A DNA stretch of 42,881 nt. It comes from Sphingobacteriaceae bacterium UBA6709. GTDB lineage: Bacteria; Bacteroidota; Bacteroidia; Sphingobacteriales; Sphingobacteriaceae. The DNA is taken from contig DKIV01000051.1 of NCBI GenBank assembly GCA_002454425.1, positions 151,515 to 194,395 of the forward strand. The letters are read 5' to 3'. A program made the translations under genes and the position numbers. Below, one piece after another: positions 33,385 through 40,413 of the stretch. The first letter of the stretch is position 1; the number at the start of each line of letters is the position of its first letter. A model generated the notes under the pieces. The model did no database searches and was not told where the DNA came from. It saw only the letters and a list, made by a program, of their open reading frames with translations.

Positions 33385-34542
33385 CTATGGCTTTAACACA
33401 ACCTTTACGCAATCATCCTCTTTCTTGTCGAACAGCTCATATCCCTTGCTGGCCTCAGCCAGGGGCAGCGTGTGGGTGATAATATCATCAAGGACAACCT
33501 TGTCTTCCTTCACCAAACCAATTAGCTCATCGACATAGTTGAGTACAGGTGCTTGGCCCTGATGTATGGTGATCGCCTTGTCGAACATGCGATGTACAGG
33601 GAAATTGTCATAGGGCGTACCATAGACCCCAACGATGGAAACCGTTCCTCCCCGTCGTACCGCGCGCAGGCACATCTCTATGACCTTCATACTTCCCTTT
33701 TCAAAATTGATCGTCGCTTTCACCTTATCGAGGAAGTTTCTTTCAGGCTCAAATCCTACAGCATCCACACACACGTCAGCCCCCCGGCCGCCTGTCATCG
33801 AACGTAGGGCTTCTACCACATCCACCTCCCGGGGATTCAATGTTTCCACCTTATTCACCTCACGCGCTTTTTCAAGGCGATAGTCAAGCGGATCGATCGC
33901 TATTACCCGCCCCGCACCTTTCAGCCAGGCAGCCTTCTGCGCCATAAGTCCCACAGGGCCTGAGCCAAAGATCGCTACCGTTTCCCCTCCCTTAAGTTGT
34001 GCCCAGTCAATAGCAGACCATCCGGTCGGAAAGATATCCGTAAGAAATAAAGCTTGTTCGTCTGTAAGGTTTTCCGGCACCACGCGCGGACTTATATCCG
34101 CGTACGGAACCCGTACATATTCCGCCTGTCCTCCTGAATAACCACCATATAGATCAGTATAACCAAATAAGGCTCCGCCTTTTTGTCCCGTCAATCCTCC
34201 ATCGGGACCATAATGTTCATAGTTCGAATTCTCACAATGCGGACTTGCGCCATGGCTGCAAAAAAAGCATTTCCCGCAGGCTATCGGAAAAGGCACCACC
34301 ACGCGATCGCCTTTCTTCAGATTTTTTACTGCTGGCCCTACTTCTTCAACAATTCCCATGAACTCGTGCCCCATAACCATAGGGTTTGTCTGGGGTACCG
34401 CGCCACTGAAAATATGAAGATCCGAACCACATATCGCGGTTGCTGTTACGCGTAGAATTACGTCGCCACCCTCCTGTATGCGAGGATCCTCCACTTGGTC
34501 AACTTGTATCGTTCCTGGTTTATGGAATACTGCTGCTTTCAT
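33385..34542 (-). CDS. Zinc-dependent alcohol dehydrogenase, formaldehyde-dehydrogenase-like
   Basis: This medium-chain dehydrogenase is related to glutathione-independent formaldehyde dehydrogenase. Numbered from the ATG at 34542 (385 residues), the catalytic zinc site is visible in ICGSDLH (C38) and GHE (H59, E60). The structural zinc site has the pattern CGKCFFC plus a later Cys in PHCENSN, and the nucleotide site is GSGPVGLMAQ. The insert GGQAEYVRVP is typical of the FDH-like branch. The substrate could be formaldehyde or another small alcohol or aldehyde. An open frame continues 62 codons upstream, but MKAAVFHKPG is the family start and the extension overlaps the divergent gene at 34684. 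No signal peptide. Confidence 0.92.
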   Translation of the reverse strand: MKAAVFHKPGTIQVDQVEDPRIQEGGDVILRVTATAICGSDLHIFSGAVPQTNPMVMGHEFMGIVEEVGPAVKNLKKGDRVVVPFPIACGKCFFCSHGASPHCENSNYEHYGPDGGLTGQKGGALFGYTDLYGGYSGGQAEYVRVPYADISPRVVPENLTDEQALFLTDIFPTGWSAIDWAQLKGGETVAIFGSGPVGLMAQKAAWLKGAGRVIAIDPLDYRLEKAREVNKVETLNPREVDVVEALRSMTGGRGADVCVDAVGFEPERNFLDKVKATINFEKGSMKVIEMCLRAVRRGGTVSIVGVYGTPYDNFPVHRMFDKAITIHQGQAPVLNYVDELIGLVKEDKVVLDDIITHTLPLAEASKGYELFDKKEDDCVKVVLKP

Positions 34543-34683
34543 ATATAAATCTTTTGTTTTTCTGATAGGTTCTGTGTTTAACAAAATGATTACGAGCTGG
34601 TTTTGTATTTTAAAAATGTTTTTTTTAGAAACAAAGATCTCCTTTTGCTGTTGGCAAAGGACATTTATAAACACACGAACACT

Positions 34684-35190
34684 ATGAAAACAGACAAAAA
34701 TGCCACAATGCCCAACGCTCATTTGCATGAGCTTTTTATTGATGAGTTAAGAGACATTCTTGGAGCCGAAAAGGCCTTACTTAAAGGCTTGAAAAAGATG
34801 TCCTCTTCCGCTCAAAGCCAGCAGCTGAAGGACGCTTTTGATGCCCACTACAAGGAGACAGAAGGACAGATCGCACGATTAAAAGAGACTTTTGGCTCGC
34901 TGGGATTGTCGGCACGTGCTAAGAAATGCAAGGCTATGGAAGGCCTCCTGGCTGAGGCTGAAGAGATTATTGAAGAGTTTGAAGACCAGCCCGAAGTGAT
35001 AGATGCTGCATTAATTACCGCGGCCCAGAAAGTTGAACACTATGAGATAGCCACCTATGGTACACTGGCAACGTTTGCCAAACTCATGGAGCATAACGAG
35101 GCGCTCGAACTGTTGAAGGCGAACCTTGCTGAAGAAAAGGACACAGATCTTAAGCTCACAGATATCGCAATGTCGGTAAATGTGGCTTAG
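34684..35190 (+). CDS. YciE/DUF892 ferritin-like stress protein
   Basis: This 168-residue all-helical protein is of the DUF892 (YciE) ferritin-like type. It shows LHELFIDELRDILGAEKALL (about 14-33), then Glu-rich helices with HYKETEGQIARLKETF, and AAQKVEHYEIATYGTL with the Glu/His pattern of a di-iron site. Relatives are induced by osmotic, starvation or oxidative stress in other bacteria. The exact chemistry is unknown. The ATG at 34684 gives the usual short polar leader, and upstream codons lie in AT-rich non-coding sequence. It is divergent from the zinc ADH with 141 bp between the starts, so the two may share regulation. Confidence 0.9.
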   Translation: MKTDKNATMPNAHLHELFIDELRDILGAEKALLKGLKKMSSSAQSQQLKDAFDAHYKETEGQIARLKETFGSLGLSARAKKCKAMEGLLAEAEEIIEEFEDQPEVIDAALITAAQKVEHYEIATYGTLATFAKLMEHNEALELLKANLAEEKDTDLKLTDIAMSVNVA

Positions 35191-35202
35191 CTTGCATAGA
35201 GC

Positions 35203-35254
35203 GTAAGCGCTTACCTTATTTGGGTAATGGTGAGTACATCTGCTCACCATTACC
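35203..35254. terminator. Two dyads after the YciE-like gene
   Basis: A 12-bp palindrome GTAAGCGCTTAC (35203-35214) is followed by a 12-bp perfect stem GGTAATGGTGAG (35223-35234) and CTCACCATTACC (35243-35254). The second looks like a terminator stem but lacks a strong T-run. Either could instead be an operator for the Tat-leader SDR gene that starts at 35289. Confidence 0.55.
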
Positions 35255-35288
35255 ATGCTTCTTATATCTGAAACTTTATTTATAAGAC

Positions 35289-36296
35289 ATGTCTGATGTT
35301 AACAAAATTAGCCGCCGCAACATGATGGGCGGCATTGGTGCAGGACTGTTTCTCGCTGCCATGCCAGGAGCTCTGGCTAAATCGGGAAACGCCAATTTTT
35401 CCGCGGCACCTTTTGCTCCGGCAGATAATCCCTTGCTGAAATATCCGCGTCCGCCTTTCACATATCAGGAGCAAAGCTGGCCCGCATTAGCGAGTAAAAT
35501 GAGCCCCCGTCCTGATCACGGGGAAAAAAGCTATCGCGGAGCGGGCAGACTTAAAGGAATGAAAGCGCTTATTACCGGAGGCGATTCGGGCATGGGGCGT
35601 GCCGCCGCTATTGCCTATGCTCGTGAAGGTGCCGATGTGGCAATCAACTACCTGCCACAAGAAGAGGAGGATGCCCGGGAAGTTGTTGCCATTATTAAAG
35701 AAGCCGGGCGCAAGGCTGTGGCGATCCCCGGGGATATACGTACGGAAGAATTCTGTAAAAAGCTCGTCGCTGATGCTGTCGCTGCCCTGGGCGGCCTTGA
35801 TATTCTTGTGAGCAATGCCGCGCGCCAACAGGTACATCCTTCCATCCTTGATTTAAGCACCGAGGAGTTTGATTGGACGATGAAAACGAATATCTACGCG
35901 CCTTTCTGGATCATCAAAGCCGCGGTGCCTCACATGAAGCCAGGTGCTTCCATTATAGGAACAAGCTCTGTTCAGGCTACAGATCCTTCAGGCGATTTAT
36001 ACGACTATGCCCAGACCAAAGCTGCCACTTCTAACTTTGTGAAGTCCTTGGCCAAACAGCTGGCCCCGAAAGGAATAAGAGTTAATGGCGTTGCGCCAGG
36101 TCCCGTATGGACACCCTTACAGCTTGCCGGCGGCTCGACGCCTGAGAAATTAAAAGGTTTTGGTGCTAATACACCTCTCGAGCGCCCGGGACAACCTGCG
36201 GAGCTAGCTTCGATATATGTGCAGCTTGCCGATCCTATGGCGAGCTATGCCACAGGACAAATCTATGGCGCCACAGGCGGGCATGGACAACCCTAA
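35289..36296 (+). CDS. Tat-leader SDR oxidoreductase, YghA/YdaD (GSP39) type
   Basis: This 335-residue SDR belongs to the YghA/YhdF/YdaD group, which includes Bacillus general stress protein 39. An N-terminal twin-arginine-like leader (ISRRNMMGGIGAGLFLAAM, about 7-25, cleavage near ALA) precedes the linker NPLLKYPRPPFTYQEQSWPA typical of the group. The SDR core then has TGGDSGMGRA (about 99-108), VSNAAR, SSVQAT and the catalytic YAQTK. The catalytic residues are present. A folded NAD(P)-dependent enzyme exported by Tat must carry its cofactor with it, which is unusual. The leader could instead be a non-cleaved relic. The substrate is unknown. It sits in the stress-like cluster, and the duplicated reductase fragment follows its stop codon within 75 bp. 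Confidence 0.88.
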   Translation: MSDVNKISRRNMMGGIGAGLFLAAMPGALAKSGNANFSAAPFAPADNPLLKYPRPPFTYQEQSWPALASKMSPRPDHGEKSYRGAGRLKGMKALITGGDSGMGRAAAIAYAREGADVAINYLPQEEEDAREVVAIIKEAGRKAVAIPGDIRTEEFCKKLVADAVAALGGLDILVSNAARQQVHPSILDLSTEEFDWTMKTNIYAPFWIIKAAVPHMKPGASIIGTSSVQATDPSGDLYDYAQTKAATSNFVKSLAKQLAPKGIRVNGVAPGPVWTPLQLAGGSTPEKLKGFGANTPLERPGQPAELASIYVQLADPMASYATGQIYGATGGHGQP

Positions 36297-36297
36297 C

Positions 36298-36498
36298 GCG
36301 GCTGCGTAATCTGCTTATACTTGCCTTTCGATACTTTTTTTAGTACCGAAAGGCAAGTATTTATAATTAGGCTGCCGGTACCGGAGCATCGGCAGCGATG
36401 ACTCCTTTCTCCTTAAGCTCCTGCCAAAATGCATGGGAGATTTTGCTGCTTATCGCCGCATGATTTTCTTGCGCTTGTGCTACTGTGCTCGCGCCCGG
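36298..36498. repeat. Left copy of a ~200-bp direct repeat
   Basis: This block aligns with 37161-37362, which is the 3' end and terminator of the aldo/keto reductase gene. Over 36366-36498 I count 12 mismatches in 133 bases without gaps (about 91% identity). The hairpin part is more diverged but keeps GCGGCTGCG and the nested stem layout. It begins two bases after the stop codon of the Tat-leader SDR gene. Confidence 0.9.
36317..36360. terminator. Bidirectional terminator between SDR and the reductase fragment
   Basis: A 14-bp stem, ATACTTGCCTTTCG (36317-36330) and CGAAAGGCAAGTAT (36347-36360), with an inner TACT/AGTA pairing around a T-run. It now terminates the SDR gene from the left. By homology it is the duplicated terminator of the aldo/keto reductase. 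Confidence 0.8.
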
Positions 36499-36525
36499 AT
36501 TCTTGAGGAAGAAAGTAAAATACAT
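36367..36525 (-). pseudogene. Truncated duplicate of aldo/keto reductase 3' end
   Basis: The minus strand encodes the last 43 residues of the aldo/keto reductase family member at 37231-38358, from PGASTVAQAQENHAA through HAFWQELKEKGVIAA to the stop. There are only six substitutions from the intact copy (A to V, R to Q, P to S, L to V, V to A, T to A). A chance ATG at 36523-36525 opens a 52-codon frame whose first nine residues (MYFTFFLKN) are unrelated to the reductase. No catalytic residues of the reductase remain. It is best read as the surviving tail of a second, formerly full-length tandem copy. Confidence 0.85.
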
Positions 36526-36685
36526 TTCATATTACCGTACTGCACAAATGGAAAGGGGAATCAACGGTATTAAAATTACGGCCAACACATAGCCATAGAT
36601 AGAAAATCAAATAAATTGAACGAGGGTTGATGAAAGGGACGAATAGTTCTTCAAGGCCAAATTGCATAATGATGCTGTGGCTGTT
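36526..36685. other. Gap between reductase fragment and PH-domain gene
   Basis: About 160 bp of AT-rich sequence with no recognisable gene. It does not match the internal part of the aldo/keto reductase, so the homology breaks near 36498. Confidence 0.5.
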
Positions 36686-37099
36686 TCATATCGCTTCAAT
36701 TTCAATAGCGGGATTTAATTCCAGAATCGCCGACAAAAAAGACTTTTTATCCTTTGGAGAAACCAGCACACGACCAAATTTTCCGTATGAAATATCTAGT
36801 CGGTCAAACGATAGCGCCGGAGCGCTCAGGGGGCTTGAAGATGTTTTGATTTTTTTTATGGATGCGATTTCAATATACATATGAAAAAAGAAACCACATT
36901 TAATCTCTAATTTGCCATCACCGACTCTGTACCATGTATTTAGAAACATGTGAAGCACAAATAGGATAGCTGGCAACAAAATCAGTCCCCCAATCCAAGA
37001 TAAGCCTTCAAGGATGCTCAGTGTCAATACACCTACTAATACCACAATTAGGGGAATAACTAAACCAAAGCCTATTTTCGAATGAAATTCTTTATACAT
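36686..37099 (-). CDS. Two-helix membrane protein with bacterial PH-like domain
   Basis: This 137-residue protein has two close hydrophobic helices (about 9-30 and 34-54) followed by a small beta-rich domain (about 56-130). That domain matches the bacterial PH-type pattern, with WYRVGDGKLEIKCGFFF, IASIKKIKTSSSPLSAPALS, ISYGKFGRVLVSPKDKKSFL and a closing helix. Such proteins are common hypotheticals of unknown role. It is visibly more AT-rich than its neighbours and lies between the two ~200-bp direct repeats, so it may have arrived with the rearrangement that broke the second reductase copy. No terminator of its own was seen. Confidence 0.78.
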   Translation of the reverse strand: MYKEFHSKIGFGLVIPLIVVLVGVLTLSILEGLSWIGGLILLPAILFVLHMFLNTWYRVGDGKLEIKCGFFFHMYIEIASIKKIKTSSSPLSAPALSFDRLDISYGKFGRVLVSPKDKKSFLSAILELNPAIEIEAI

Positions 37100-37160
37100 A
37101 CATCAAAAACAAAATTGTGGGTGCAATTACCTACGGAGATTGCAAAAATGGAACTCTATT

Positions 37161-37362
37161 GCGGCTGCGCAATCTGATGACACAGCGCCTTTTGATACTA
37201 AAAAAGTGTCGAAAGGCGCTGTATTTATGATTAGGCTGTTGGTACCGGAGCGTCGACAGCGATGAGTCCTTTCTCCTTAAGCTCTTGCCAAAATGCATGC
37301 GGGATTTTGCTGCTTATCGCCGCATGATTTTCCCGCGCTTGTGCGGCTGTGCTCGCGCCCGG
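37161..37362. repeat. Right copy of the ~200-bp direct repeat
   Basis: This covers the 3' end and terminator of the intact aldo/keto reductase and matches 36298-36498. The two copies are in the same orientation, about 864 bp apart start to start. Confidence 0.9.
37182..37222 (-). terminator. Terminator downstream of the aldo/keto reductase
   Basis: Stem ACAGCGCCTTT (37182-37192) and AAAGGCGCTGT (37212-37222), with an inner GATACT/AGTGTC-type pairing around an A-run. It lies 8 bp beyond the stop codon on the minus strand. Confidence 0.8.
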
Positions 37363-38358
37363 TATGGTCGCTGCGACTGCCGGATGTGCCAGGCCAAACT
37401 GTAAGGCCGCGGCCAACAGCTGCACCTGATGTTTATCGGCGATCTTTTGCATCGCCTCCCGCTTACGTAGCATCTCCGGAGGAATAGTATTGCCGTAGTT
37501 AAAACGATCCTTGCCAGCGAGAAACCCCGCGTTAAGCGGACCACCAAGCACCGCTTTCACATCTTTCGTCGCCATGGCCGGGAATAATGTTTTTAAAGCA
37601 TGCTCATGCTCCAATAATGTATATTGAATCGCTACCAGCATAATGTCAGGGTCTGATACCTCTAAAGCTTGTAAGATCGGTTGCGGTGTGTTCACTCCCA
37701 GCCCCCACTGCTTGATGAGCCCTTCGTCGCGCATCTTGCTAAGCTCGGGGAAAGCACCCTTGCGTGCTATTTCAAATTGCTCCTGCCAGTTGCCAATATC
37801 GCCGGTGTCCGGAGACAGGTCATGAACAAATACAATATCAATGGACGACAAGCCCAGGCGCTGTAAGCTGTCCTCTATCGAGCGGCGAACGCCCGCGGCG
37901 GTATAGTCAAACTTGTATTTAAAGTTAAGATTACCTTTCCAAAGGCTTCCTGCAGTCTCTTTGTATGAAGGATCTGCTTCAAATAAGCGTCCAACTTTCG
38001 TTGAGATTACATAGTCCTCGCGTTTCTTGTCGAACAAAAAACGACCCAATCTGCGCTCACTCAATCCGTGTCCATAAAAGGGAGAGGTATCATAATACCG
38101 CGTGCCTGCCTGCCAGGCCGCTTCGTACGCTTCCTGAATCTGTTCATCTGTGTTTTTATGCCATCCATTGCCGGCGGCTACACCCCCGATTCCAAAATTT
38201 TGTTTAAGCATATTTTTATTATTATACCGGTCTTTCCGGTCGATAAATAGTGGTTTTGCTGAATCCGGCACTGCCGACATAAGGCCTGTTCCTGAGCAGA
38301 AGGCGGCACCCAAAAGCAAGCCCTGTTTTATGAAAATTCGTCTGCCATGAATGTGCAT
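37231..38358 (-). CDS. Aldo/keto reductase with twin-arginine leader
   Basis: This 375-residue NAD(P)H-dependent aldehyde/ketone reductase belongs to the D-threo-aldose 1-dehydrogenase/L-fucose dehydrogenase-like branch. The leader GRRIFIKQGLLLGAAF (5-20) fits the Tat consensus RRxFxK and is followed by a hydrophobic stretch and a probable cleavage near SAVPDSA. The barrel then shows RYYDTSPFYGHG (catalytic Asp and Tyr), STKVGR (catalytic Lys) and VFVHDL (His), so the catalytic tetrad looks complete. A barrel-internal start at MLKQNFGIG is possible if the leader is not used. The 3' end of the gene is duplicated at 36367-36525. Its own terminator follows. The substrate is unknown. Confidence 0.9.
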   Translation of the reverse strand: MHIHGRRIFIKQGLLLGAAFCSGTGLMSAVPDSAKPLFIDRKDRYNNKNMLKQNFGIGGVAAGNGWHKNTDEQIQEAYEAAWQAGTRYYDTSPFYGHGLSERRLGRFLFDKKREDYVISTKVGRLFEADPSYKETAGSLWKGNLNFKYKFDYTAAGVRRSIEDSLQRLGLSSIDIVFVHDLSPDTGDIGNWQEQFEIARKGAFPELSKMRDEGLIKQWGLGVNTPQPILQALEVSDPDIMLVAIQYTLLEHEHALKTLFPAMATKDVKAVLGGPLNAGFLAGKDRFNYGNTIPPEMLRKREAMQKIADKHQVQLLAAALQFGLAHPAVAATIPGASTAAQARENHAAISSKIPHAFWQELKEKGLIAVDAPVPTA

Positions 38359-38730
38359 GATATTACCTGTATTGTTTAGAGTTTAAGCACATGTTGTAAT
38401 CGTCAGTTCCCAAGGGAATGTTCTTTATAATACAAACTGAAAATAGCATTGTTTATCATGGAAGGGCAATCAATGTTACACGCTTCCGGATCCCCCAACT
38501 TTATGAGGCTTTTTTCAATGAAATTGTTACCCAAACACGATCATTAAGCCCAAAAATAAAGTTTGTAATTTAAAGAACTTGTCGTAGCATTACATAAAAT
38601 ATCCTAAATATGTTGATTGAGTGTACTTGTTTGATTATTATGGTTTTATGTTTTTTTCTCGCCATCGGGGATAATTCTTTCACGACCAGTCAGCAACCAA
38701 CGATCATTTAAAAATAAAAATATTAAAACT
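38359..38730. other. Divergent intergenic region upstream of the stressosome operon
   Basis: About 370 bp separate the reductase and rsbR-like starts. It is AT-rich with no ORF. No exact TAnnTTTG box was found on the plus strand near the operon start. The closest is TAAAGTTTG (38561-38569), which has one base too many between TA and TTTG. The operon promoter is therefore not identified, and an alternative sigma factor or activator is possible. Confidence 0.5.
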
Positions 38731-39600
38731 ATGTCTGTTGCTATCAGCAAGATTTTAAAAACAAAAAAAGCCGTAATTCTGGAAAAATGGATGCAAAATC
38801 AGCTTTCCGACAGTGGGCTTCGCGAAGACCTCATGAGTAACGAGGATCTACGCATTGAGTCGGAAGAGCTTGTGGAAGCTATTGCCAATACGCTGAATGA
38901 TCAGAATATTGGTGATCCTGAGTCCGCGGACTTTGATCAGGTGCTGGAGATTCTCGGTGGCATCTCTGTTTCCCGGGCGAGACAGGGCTATAGTCCCCGC
39001 GAAACGGGTCTTTTCATATACAGCCTGAAGCAGGCTTTATTGGAAGTGCTGCTTGCGGACATCAAAGACACTCAGAATGTGGTTGATGTTATGCTTGCCA
39101 TAAATAAGCTGATCGACAGCTTTTCGATTGTTACTTTTGAAACCTTCATAAAAGGACGTGAGGAAGTTATCCTCCGTCAGAGCGACGAGATTTCAGAAAT
39201 ATCTACGCCGGTTATTCGTGTGTGGGATGGTATTCTGGCTTTGCCTATCATCGGAACTCTTGACAGCTCTCGTACGCAGGTCGTTATGGAAAATCTCCTT
39301 ACTGAAATTGTGGAATCGGGGAGCAGTGTCGCTATTCTTGACATCTCCGGCGTACCTACGGTAGATTCTCTCGTGGCGCAGCATTTGCTGAAAACGGTGA
39401 GCGCAACACGACTTATGGGTGCAGAATGTATCATCAGCGGCATTCGTCCTGAAATAGCCCAGACTATTGTGCATTTGGGCATTGATCTTTCGGAGATCGT
39501 TACCAAAGCCTCTCTGGCTTCGGCATTGCGTTACGCGTTTTCTACGCTAAAGTTGGAGGTGAAAAAAAGTAATTCTGAGAGCAGAACTAAAAGATTATAG
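38731..39600 (+). CDS. RsbR-like stressosome protein, RsbRD sensor plus STAS
   Basis: RsbR proteins form the stressosome core with RsbS and hold RsbT until stress releases it. This 289-residue protein has an N-terminal helical sensor region of the RsbRD type (about 1-150, with VILEKWMQNQ and SPRETGLFIYSLKQALLEVL) and a C-terminal STAS domain (about 162-275) with ILDISGVPTVDSLVAQHLL. The RsbT phosphorylation sites of Bacillus RsbRA appear to be replaced by Ser (S213 in VDS; S179 in LDSS). The region after the STAS domain is basic. It is the first gene of five tightly spaced genes and leads rsbS by 5 bp. The signal sensed is not evident, as no haem or flavin motif is visible. Confidence 0.9.
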   Translation: MSVAISKILKTKKAVILEKWMQNQLSDSGLREDLMSNEDLRIESEELVEAIANTLNDQNIGDPESADFDQVLEILGGISVSRARQGYSPRETGLFIYSLKQALLEVLLADIKDTQNVVDVMLAINKLIDSFSIVTFETFIKGREEVILRQSDEISEISTPVIRVWDGILALPIIGTLDSSRTQVVMENLLTEIVESGSSVAILDISGVPTVDSLVAQHLLKTVSATRLMGAECIISGIRPEIAQTIVHLGIDLSEIVTKASLASALRYAFSTLKLEVKKSNSESRTKRL

Positions 39601-39605
39601 TTGAT

Positions 39606-40019
39606 ATGGATAGAATTCCTATTTTAAGGATGGGACAGTTTCTGCTTGTAACCATACAGGTAGATCTTTATGACAGACTTGCGCTTGATCTGGAAGCTGA
39701 TCTCGTAAAAATGGTAAGCAAAACAGGTGCTCAGGGTATTTTAATAGATATTTCGGCCGTCAGTATCGTCGATTCATTCATGGGAAGAATCATCGGAAAT
39801 ATTGGAACTATGGCCAAACTTCTTGATGCGGAAACTGTTGTCGTTGGTATGCAGCCGGCCGTCGCAATAACGTTGGTGGAGTTGGGATTGCCCTTGCAGG
39901 GTGTTTTTACGGCCCTAAATGTTGAGCGTGGAATGGAGCTGTTACGTTCGAGGATTCATACAGATGATGATGAGGCTATAGACGACGATGATGATAACAG
40001 CGACGATTACTCTGAATAA
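39606..40019 (+). CDS. rsbS: RsbS-like STAS protein with acidic tail
   Basis: RsbS is the single-domain STAS scaffold of the stressosome and a kinase substrate of RsbT. This 137-residue protein has the full STAS domain (about 1-115). Ser57 in IVDSFMGR matches the phosphorylated Ser59 of Bacillus RsbS, and the family signature VVVGMQPAVAITLVELGLPL is intact. Unlike the Bacillus protein, it has an extra acidic tail (DDDEAIDDDDDNSDDYSE). The tail is encoded where the gene overlaps the start of rsbT by 32 bp, so the tail sequence may owe its shape to that overlap. Its function is unknown. Confidence 0.92.
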   Translation: MDRIPILRMGQFLLVTIQVDLYDRLALDLEADLVKMVSKTGAQGILIDISAVSIVDSFMGRIIGNIGTMAKLLDAETVVVGMQPAVAITLVELGLPLQGVFTALNVERGMELLRSRIHTDDDEAIDDDDDNSDDYSE

Positions 40020-40413
40020 AGATCTCGTTTCGGTATTGAAAGAACAGGATGTTGTTTCCTTCCGAAATCGCGTCAAAGAGTTCGCCGTTCGCATAAAAAT
40101 GGGACTTGTTAACCAAACCAAACTTATTACTGCTGCCAGCGAGCTTGTGCGTAACATGTTACGCTACGGCGGCGGAGGTACAGTGCTTATCGAAGTCGTG
40201 AGCAGAGGCCGCGATAATGGCGTAAGACTTACCTTTAAAGACGAGGGGCCTGGCATTGCTGATGTCGCCATGGCCATGCGCGATGGCTATAGCACTGGTA
40301 AAAGCTTAGGTCTTGGTTTGCCCGGTACAAAACGGCTGGTGAATGAATTTGATATTAAAAGTGCTCCCGGAAAGGGAACGACTGTTACTATAATAAAGTG
40401 GGCGAATGGTTAA
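39988..40413 (+). CDS. rsbT: RsbT-like serine kinase
   Basis: RsbT is a GHKL-type kinase that phosphorylates RsbS and RsbR under stress and, once released, activates a downstream partner. The 141 residues include the N-box SELVRNMLRYGGGG (E52, N56), the G1 box DEGPGI (85-90) and the G2 box GLGLPGTKRL (about 112-121), so the kinase should be active. Two adjacent ATG codons (39988, 39991) are possible starts. The gene overlaps rsbS by 32 bp and the next gene by 8 bp, a sign of translational coupling. In Bacillus the partner is RsbU, which is absent here, so the target must be one of the next two proteins or be encoded elsewhere. Confidence 0.93.
   Translation: MMITATITLNKDLVSVLKEQDVVSFRNRVKEFAVRIKMGLVNQTKLITAASELVRNMLRYGGGGTVLIEVVSRGRDNGVRLTFKDEGPGIADVAMAMRDGYSTGKSLGLGLPGTKRLVNEFDIKSAPGKGTTVTIIKWANG

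Noticed and set aside
33018..33479. 153-residue open frame antisense to the SDR and ADH genes
   Set aside because: It crosses two real genes and the gap between them, with composition typical of antisense frames in GC-rich coding DNA.
34543..34728. N-terminal extension of the zinc ADH
   Set aside because: It has low-complexity non-family sequence and overlaps the start of the divergent YciE-like gene. MKAAVFHKPG is the family start.
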